A stretch of 64,000 nt of DNA from Kwoniella bestiolae CBS 10118 (taxonomy: Eukaryota; Basidiomycota; Tremellomycetes; Tremellales; Cryptococcaceae): assembly GCF_000512585.2 (NCBI RefSeq), contig NC_089244.1, positions 1,984,001-2,048,000 of the forward strand. Direction: 5' to 3'. Made by a program: the position numbers and the translations under genes. Of this stretch, positions 57,138 to 64,000 are shown in pieces. The notes beneath the pieces were generated by a model. It was not told where the DNA came from. It searched no databases and saw nothing but the letters and a program-made list of their open reading frames with translations. Each line of letters starts with the position of its first letter. Within the stretch, counting starts at the first letter, position 1.

Positions 57138-58790
57138 GGTGCCAAACGGAGGATCTAACGGATGAAATGGACATTGCCCTTGGAATGAGTTAAATCAAGT
57201 TATAATTCTCGCTGTGTATTCAATTGTTGATTGTTGGGATGGAACGGACAATGGACTTTGTTAGGATATCAAGTTATAACAGGCAGGAAAGATAGTAAAC
57301 CAGAAAACCCATGTGTAGATACGGTATGTATGAAAGTGAATGCATCGTTGTTTGTGAGGGCAAATTGCAAGTCCGTAGACAATGCTCAGCGAACCCTGGT
57401 GAGCAGAACTCATTGGAAGGTAACAAACTGTGGACTTGAACAGAGGATGTGCGTTGTGACTTGTCCCTCGCCCACGAAAGAACAATCAACTGGAAAGCGT
57501 TCCATAATGAGATACTGCATCAGCCAGACCGTAGGGCTCGGTCTCGGTCGTACTTCATTCTATAACATTCCTCGCCCGATCCGAACCGGGTCAACCATTA
57601 TGAGGCGATGCAACAATTCTACCATGTCAGCATTTCACATGAGACAGTCAGTCGTGTACGATTGTCTATCCAAATGTCCGGTTTCTGCAGGGAAAGAATG
57701 CAGACGCAAAAATGTGGAGCACTCACCGTGTATGTTCTCCACTTTCAACATGTCTGCAATATCGTCTGACCTAGTCCACTTGCACAGCCTTATCCGTCAC
57801 ACTGTGGCGGGATGGGCTGAGAGGTATTCTGTCCGAAGGTGGACTCGAATTCGGTTCAACCGATATCCCCATGACTTGGGGTTTGGTCGTTCCAACCTTA
57901 TCCTCCTTTACTGGGCGCCCATCTTATTGAGAAAACATAACGTATCTCATGCGGCAATACAGCAGGGACTATTCCAGGCTTTTCCCTCCAGGCGATCCCC
58001 TCGGGGATGTTCCGTGCACTATCAACAATCGCTCTTGTGCCTGCGCCGTGAATAAAGCACACAAAAAGGCGAGTATCACACCGGCAGGAACTTCCACACA
58101 ATCGTTTTGTGGTATCAGGTACAACCGCTTTTTCAAGCTATTACCATTGACTTGCATCCACGCACGAGATCGTACATCGGATCAGAGGATGAACCATATA
58201 CATCGAATAGTGACGAGCATCCCTTGAACTATATGGAATGTGGCACGTTCCCCTCGGCGTGGTTCCATGAAGTTTGCTTCCGAAGTGAAATGATTTTATC
58301 AACCAATCAACGCTGCACAGCAATCATCGGGATCAGACGTCAGAAGTTCGACTTTGCACAGCCTTACGCACGAATGACATTGCAAATAATCATCCACAGT
58401 CAGAGGGCCTTATGAAGATCATGCTTCTAGCCATTATGCTTTTCCGTCTTCCGACAACTGATGGGTGGGAATCAGTATGTCTAACCTTGTTCGGTCCAGG
58501 GCAAGTACCCGCCCACACGAAGCTTGGCGCAGTGGTTCATCCTGTTTGTGGCATGTTGAGAGCAAGCCTGACTGATAGAGGAGAGCGGATAATGCCTTGC
58601 GGTCGGTATGACGATTACAAATCATTACAGAGTAGTCGCTTTGTTTGCAAGGTGGGTTTGGCACGAATAAAAAGCTGCTCAACAACTGCACGAGGTCACT
58701 CGATCATAATCTTCATCCTTCACTCCATCGCTCGTCATCCAGCCTAAGTATCCTATATCTCTCGACAAAGCCCAAAGAATACTCGACAAT
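57138..58790. other. Intergenic between the lectin paralogues; one long unsupported ORF
   Basis: About 1.65 kb. A plus-strand frame (57231-58055, 274 codons) is open but has no signal peptide, domain or compositional bias. A minus-strand frame near 57898-58157 contains a hydrophobic run (GVILAFLCALFTAQAQ). Neither can be supported as a gene. Confidence 0.3.
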
Positions 58791-59852
58791 ATGTTCTCTT
58801 CATCGTTCTTACTTCTCCCTCTCCTCGCCGGAGTGGTCTCTGCCACACCCATCAAGCGATACGATGCGGCATGGATCGTCTCTGCGCGAGAAGGTAAATG
58901 TCTGGGTGTCAAATCTCCCGCGGAAGTTGGTTCAGCAGTCGAGTCTGTCAATTGCACCACCGCCGAACCTGATTACCTCACCAAGTGGGATATCAACCCT
59001 GGTTCAGGCAGCGTCATACTCTTCGGTACGGGCTTGGCTCTCGATGCAGGTTCTGTGCCAGGTAACAACGGGGCCTTGAAGGTGAGTCTTGTTAACTACT
59101 CGCCTAGTGCACCAATCCATAAAACCACATCGAGTGGTATGCGATGCACTGCCTATTCGAGTCGCTTGTCCTTGACAGTCAAGCTACGAGGCTGAACCAT
59201 ATGGGTTTGAAATAGGTTTGGACCTCCTACCCTACCTTGTACCAGCAGACTTGGTATCTCACCGCCGATAACAGAATAGCTATCACAGGGGGAGATCAAT
59301 GTTTGGACCAAGGTGACGAGGGTATTCAGACTTATGAATGTACTACCGGAAACACCAATCAAGGTATGTCCACCTCAGCTCCTCCCGGATCATGGGAATT
59401 GCAGCCAGCTCACACAGGCCATGCCCGCAGTCTTCAACATCAGCTACGGTCTCTCCTCATGGACAAGTTCGGTCGCTCCTACCGAGCCTAAGGCTTATTC
59501 CGCCCTAAGCGGTCCCGTGACTGTCGCTGTTGGATCAGTAGGACCTGCACCATCAGCCGCATCGTGGTCAGTAGGTCCTGCAACCACAGTAGCATCCGGC
59601 TCAATTGGACCTGCTCCCTCGAATGCCTCCTGGTCGGTCGGACCTGAAAGCTCAGTGGTCTCCTGGTCTACCGGACCTGCTCCATCAGTAATCTCTGGAT
59701 CAGTCGGCCCGGAAGTTACCGTCACTTCATGGACTGTCGCTCCTACTCGAACCGCCATTTCGTGGTCACAAGGACCTGAGGTGTCAGTGATCTCTAGGGC
59801 ATCCCTCGCCGCTCAGCCATCTGCGACTGTCGTCACAGTCGGTCAAAACTAG
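58791..59852 (+). CDS. Secreted ricin-B-type beta-trefoil lectin with Val-Gly-Pro repeat tail
   Basis: Paralogue of the 56.5-kb lectin. Exons 58791-59081, 59216-59363 and 59431-59852 join in phase to 286 aa; exon 2 is 148 bases, as in the paralogue. MFSSSFLLLPLLAGVVSATP is a signal peptide. The trefoil gives AREGKCLGVKSPAEVGSAVE, YLTKWDINPGSGSVILFGTG and QQTWYLTADNRIAITGGDQC. After VFNISYGLSSWTSS the tail holds about nine 12-14-residue repeats with core (S/A)xxSWSVGPxxxV, for example SAASWSVGPATTVASGSIGP, rich in Ser/Thr/Val. No GPI signal is visible, so wall attachment would rely on the tail. The lectin part is firm; the tail looks like a stalk. Confidence 0.85.
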
Positions 59853-61577
59853 ATTATTCGCCAATTTTCTCTCACTATCCTCGATGAGGTGGTCTCGACT
59901 ATCCCTATAGGAAATAGGCAGGAAAGCCAAACATGAACAAGGGGAATTGAAACGGACGATTACTTTAGCTTCGTAATTTTCTTGTTTATTTCATTCATAA
60001 TTGTATTTCCGCCTCCATTTCGTATATATCTGATGAAGCGTGGTGATGGATGAATATGGACATTTCACCCCTTATGTCCGGTCTCTTGACACATCACATT
60101 CTATTTATCTCCCGACGAACAAACGTGATTCTTCGACATACAAACTGCCTTGTCGAAAAGCAGATCATTCTCTCGGCCACGAGAAGGTCCATCATGTCCC
60201 AAAACACTCATGAGAAGCACTATGCTCTGCTCACAGTAGAGCGCACCGGATCAAATAAAGCCTGATGATATCTGAGGTCAACCTTACTCTTACCACCAGT
60301 GCCCGTCTCGGCCGGTTCTCCCATACCTTCCCTCCCTTGCAGCGCCAAAAAGACCCGCTCGAGGTAATCTAGGACGTTGCTTCGGCTTGGCAGACATGAC
60401 CAACCGCCCTAAACCGGTTTGGCGTGCGATTAAAGTGTGTTCTCATAAGATCCGTAAAGATGGCTGCTGACATAGATGGGACGGCGCGCAGCCGCGTTGT
60501 GAGTGGTAATCTGGGTTCCGGTTGGCTTGAGCTCTGGCTTTTCTCTTATTCCAAAATCAATTTCGGGGAAGAGGGAGAGGAAAAGATGTTATTGCACCGG
60601 ATTAGAAAAGTAACGGTCGAGTGTAAATCAGCTGAAAATGATCTGCAGGTACCCATGCAGGATCGGCGAGCTCGGATGAATATAGGAATATAAGATGCAG
60701 ATCACTCATGCCGTTCTGCTCTCTCGCTTATACTGCATGTTGGGACGCCCGAAGTCTTTTTCTACTGTCAGTGCCTTGTTTTGATCCGAGTAGGCTTCAG
60801 CAAAGGATAACCGAAAACCCAACGTCCGTCCCGAGAGCATCTACAGTTAAAGCAGTTAACCAGAAGGAAGTTTAAAAACAGGGAAAACTGTTTTGGTCAA
60901 GCATAAAAACGATTGAGATGGCTTATCCATTGGTCTATTGGAATTTACGTACAACTCGCATGGTATGACTCGGATACACTGATCCTAGGTTCCTTCCTTC
61001 CTTCCTACTCGCTTGCTTAATCAGAACAAAGAAAGTCAGGAAATTTCGACTGGTGCTTTTGTTCTGCCATCTCTCGGTATGGGATCCCCAGGCACCCGGA
61101 TAATTATGAGATCGTCAGGAACGGGTTGTTCACCACACCTTTTACCAGACATTTGGTTCCCTTCACGGGAGGATTCCATGGTGTAAACAAAAGAACATGC
61201 ATGGATAACGCATGTCGCCCAAGGTAACATACTATCGTTCTGCATGAACAACCTTTCCAGCTTGTAAAGTTGGCGGCTCCGAGATATCCGATAAGGGTTT
61301 CCGCTTCTTCGGTTGCGCGCCGCAGTTTGTGTTTGCATCCCAAGGAGGAAGGTGTCGAAAAAAAAAAAACCTCAAGTCGAGCATACTTGTACTCTGCAGA
61401 AGGGTATATATAAAGGACTCAATTTGGCGAGATGCTGGTACCGATTCTGTCTTCTCCTTTTCTCATCCGGAAAAAAACAACAACAACAAGGAACAATTGA
61501 ACGTCCTCGACGATTCTACAAGTCCATCTTCCCTCTTACGTCCTCTTGATCCGACCAATCTTCATCCCTTTCTAAAG
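59853..61577. other. Intergenic region
   Basis: About 1.7 kb with no supported gene. A strong TATA box precedes the WSC gene (61405-61414). Confidence 0.4.
61405..61414 (+). promoter_or_regulatory. TATA box of the WSC gene
   Basis: GGGTATATATAAAGGACTC lies about 165-175 bases before ATG 61578, with a long A/C-rich leader between. Confidence 0.65.
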
Positions 61578-63218
61578 ATGCTCGCCTCAGCTTTACTTTC
61601 CCTTACCTTGGCCATGAGCATGGTCAACGGTGCTGCGATTGTCAGACAAAACGCGGACGACGATACCGTCGGACTCGTCACCATCGATGAACCTCAACCT
61701 GAAGAGCCCGAGCCTGACCCCGTAGCTGAACCTGTCGAATCCGACGATGACGCAGATGAACCCAACACTGTCACTGTTGTCGTCGAAGATTCCTCTACTT
61801 CTACCTCTACAACCAGCAACTCTACTACCTCGACTTCCGACACCATCACCAGTACTTCTACTTCCAGCAGCACCACCAGTACTTCCACTTCCACTTCTAC
61901 CTCCACCTCCAGTTCTGCTTCTGCTTCCGCCTCGTCCATCGTTGTCCCCTCTCTTCCCTCCGGATGGTCGGACAGCGCCGTCTGTATTTCTGAAGTGTCC
62001 GGTCGAGCTCTCACTGGCGTTCACTACTCCGACTCTAAGGGTATGACCCCCTTCGCATGTGCCGCCTACTGCACTTCAAACGGCTACACTCTCGCCGGTC
62101 TGGAATACAGCTCTGAATGTTGGTGTGGTTCTGTCCTTTCCAACGGCGCTTCTCTCCTCAAGACCTCTACAGGATGCAACATGAAATGCAAAGGTGATTC
62201 CTCCTCGATTTGCGGAGGTAGCAATGCCATCTCGCTTTTGGTCTCTGATTCCGCTCGTTCAACCCTCTCTTCCGACCTTACCACCAGCCCACTTACCCTT
62301 CCTTCCGGTTGGACTGCCGCCTCCACCACATGTATCTCCGAAGGTACCACCGGTCGAGCTCTGTCGTCCGCCAGGTACTCCAGTGACTCCATGACAGTCG
62401 GATCATGCATCGCTTTCTGTCAAGACAAGGGATTCCGATATGCTGGTCTCGAATACGCTAGAGAATGTTACTGTGGTAACTCACTTTCCAATGGTGCTTC
62501 CTTCGATCGACCCTCTTCAGCCTGTACCATGACCTGCAAAGGCGATGCTGCCCACACCTGTGGAGGTTCCAACGCCGTTCAACTCTACTACAACGCCCCC
62601 TCTCTTCCTGCAGGGTGGTCCTCAGCCTCTACGTCATGTATCGCCGAGGGGTCCACCGGTCGGGCGCTCGCCTCAGCATCTTGGGCTGACGATTCCATGA
62701 CCGTCAGTAAGTGTCTGGAATACTGCGAGACCCAAGGGTTCCAATACGCCGGTGTGGAATACGGTCGAGAATGTTACTGCGGGGATTCGCTCGTCAACGG
62801 CGCTTCCCTCTCCCTCCCTTCGTCAAACTGTAACAAGGTTTGTGCAGGTGACAGTACCTCAACCTGCGGTGGTCCAAGCGCCTTGCAACTGTACAACAAC
62901 CCTTCTCTTGCTCTCAACCTCCAGGTGACCGGTTCATACTCTTACCAAGGATGTATCATGGAGGTGTCGGGTCGAGCCCTGACCGGCGATTCGATCAACG
63001 ACGAGTTTATGTCCATCGAAAGATGTACTTCGTTCTGTCAATTGGAGGGATTCAAATACGCTGGGTTGGAATACGGATCAGAATGTTATTGTGGAAATTC
63101 ATTCTCCAACGGTGCGACCATCTCGGCATTGTCCACTCAATGTAACATGAAATGTGCGGGTAACAACAAGGAGAACTGTGGTGGACCAAACGCTATCGCT
63201 CTTTGGGCTAGCGCTTAG
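61578..63218 (+). CDS. Secreted protein with four WSC domains
   Basis: Intronless, 546 aa from ATG 61578 (the longer open frame to 61329 crosses the TATA box and is leader). MLASALLSLTLAMSMVNGAA is a signal peptide. An acidic stretch (DDDTVGLVTIDEPQPEEPEP) and a Ser/Thr-rich linker of about 60 residues follow. Four WSC domains of about 90 residues come next, each with the Cys pattern C-I-x-E, GRAL, C-x-x-(Y/F)C, GLEY-x-x-ECxCG, S-N-G-A-S, C-x-x-x-CxG and CGG (for example FRYAGLEYARECYCGNSLSN). WSC domains bind polysaccharide and occur in wall sensors and secreted oxidases. No transmembrane or GPI segment follows the fourth domain, so this is not a Wsc1-type sensor but a freely secreted or wall-bound protein. 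Confidence 0.92.
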   Translation: MLASALLSLTLAMSMVNGAAIVRQNADDDTVGLVTIDEPQPEEPEPDPVAEPVESDDDADEPNTVTVVVEDSSTSTSTTSNSTTSTSDTITSTSTSSSTTSTSTSTSTSTSSSASASASSIVVPSLPSGWSDSAVCISEVSGRALTGVHYSDSKGMTPFACAAYCTSNGYTLAGLEYSSECWCGSVLSNGASLLKTSTGCNMKCKGDSSSICGGSNAISLLVSDSARSTLSSDLTTSPLTLPSGWTAASTTCISEGTTGRALSSARYSSDSMTVGSCIAFCQDKGFRYAGLEYARECYCGNSLSNGASFDRPSSACTMTCKGDAAHTCGGSNAVQLYYNAPSLPAGWSSASTSCIAEGSTGRALASASWADDSMTVSKCLEYCETQGFQYAGVEYGRECYCGDSLVNGASLSLPSSNCNKVCAGDSTSTCGGPSALQLYNNPSLALNLQVTGSYSYQGCIMEVSGRALTGDSINDEFMSIERCTSFCQLEGFKYAGLEYGSECYCGNSFSNGATISALSTQCNMKCAGNNKENCGGPNAIALWASA

Positions 63219-63727
63219 ACTGTTCATCTGCTTACCAGCCTAAAGTCGATACAGAACGGATTAGACCAGTCGGATGATACCTGACTTATAGACAATTTTT
63301 CTTTATAATTTTGGGTTTTATGTTGCTTATAATACACATAGCAGACTATGCATTACATACACAATCTGCTGCATACACATGCACGATCCGCTGATGATAA
63401 GTCACTTGTAGCAGTTCACCATCGGATTTAAGCGAGAGTTCCCTGAACTATTAGTAATCTTCCTAATCCGATGAGTGATTCGATGCAGCTTCATTAGGAA
63501 TTCGCCTTTACTGGATCGTAATCGCACCCTATCGCGCCTGTTTATGTTCTGTTCGTCCGAACGAAAGGAAGGCCAAGCCATCCCCAAGGCGCCAATTGGT
63601 CTCCGTATCACAATCAGATAAGCAATCATGGGTTTCAAGCAACATCCGCAAAAGAGATTGGCCCAATGACGATCTTGATCTATTCCCAACTTCCAGATCA
63701 GAGGTCTCTGATCTCTCATAGCCCATC
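63219..63727. other. Intergenic region
   Basis: About 510 bases; 3' flank of the WSC gene and promoter of the hydantoinase gene. No supported ORF. Confidence 0.4.
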
Positions 63728-64000
63728 ATGGTCGGTAATTACCGTATAGGAGTGGATGTGGGTGGTACCAACACGTAAGTTCGCGACGAGCCAAGCTACT
63801 ACTCGCTGCCATGATGCTTGTGCTGATATTGGGTCCAGCGATGCAGTCATACTCGACGTCACACCAGGTTCTTCTCGTCCGATCCTCGCAACTTACAAAG
63901 CACCTACCACACCAGACGTGACTACAGGTATTCAAGAAGCTATCAAACAGACTTTGCTGAAAGCCAGTATCGATAAAAATGCAATACAAGCTATATCAAT
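63728..64000 (+). CDS. Hydantoinase/oxoprolinase family protein, 5' end (continues beyond window)
   Basis: ATG 63728 begins MVGNYRIGVDVGGTNTDAVI. Exon 1 (63728-63774) joins exon 2 (63839 on) in phase (AC|C gives Thr). The N-terminal R-x-GVDVGGT-x-TDAV motif is the phosphate-binding start of the hydantoinase A / 5-oxoprolinase family, ATP-dependent enzymes that hydrolyse cyclic amides such as 5-oxoproline or N-methylhydantoin. The next segment is LDVTPGSSRPILATYKAPTT then TGIQEAIKQTLLKASIDKNA. Substrate cannot be told from this fragment. Confidence 0.88.

Noticed and set aside
61593..62024. Minus-strand Gly/Arg/Ser-rich open frame
   Set aside because: It is the antisense shadow of the acidic and Ser/Thr-rich codons of the WSC gene.

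Overview
The window reads as nuclear DNA of a basidiomycete yeast. The Tremellales (Kwoniella/Cryptococcus group) are my best guess. The evidence is dense genes on both strands, many short GT-AG introns of about 45-90 bases, a trifunctional TRP1, a G-alpha subunit with a long Ser/Pro/Asn-rich N-terminal extension, and an intron-containing tRNA-Ile. Assignment to a genus is inference. Splice junctions given as exact positions were checked for reading-frame continuity; the others are approximate. LAYOUT, 1-42 kb (housekeeping): an ER/vacuolar M28 metallopeptidase (minus strand, runs off the left edge); tRNA pseudouridine synthase DEG1/PUS3; the U1 snRNP protein C; a large UIM/RWD/PARP/E2 fusion protein; the 3-ketoacyl-CoA reductase of fatty-acid elongation (IFA38); a DUF1769 protein; a LOA1-like acyltransferase; trifunctional TRP1; the exonuclease REX4; an F-box fragment; a LIM-binding-like regulator; a small mitochondrial membrane protein built from micro-exons; a lipid-anchored LAMTOR1/Ego1-like protein; an unrecognised protein; clathrin light chain; the G-alpha subunit GPA1; and a DUF1479 protein. 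Three copies of tRNA-Ile(AAT) lie at 27.3, 32.2 and 33.7 kb. The last two form an inverted pair inside a gene-poor stretch. LAYOUT, 42-63 kb (secretome): nearly every gene encodes a secreted protein and most are tandem duplicates. There are four modules of an undescribed small secreted family (two intact genes plus one decayed gene fused to an extra exon set), a Ser/Thr-rich mucin-like protein, two secreted double-psi beta-barrel-like proteins, two ricin-B-type beta-trefoil lectins and a four-WSC-domain protein. At the right edge a hydantoinase/oxoprolinase gene begins. HOW THEY WORK TOGETHER: the left two thirds is ordinary housekeeping (translation, RNA processing, lipid and tryptophan synthesis, vesicle coat, signalling) with several divergent pairs sharing 0.3-0.5 kb promoters. 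The right third looks like a fast-evolving cell-surface cluster. Its most interesting members are the 42-47.5 kb family, whose precursors carry two conserved dibasic sites that would release a peptide of about 20 residues, and whose last copy has lost its start codon and acquired a stop codon.
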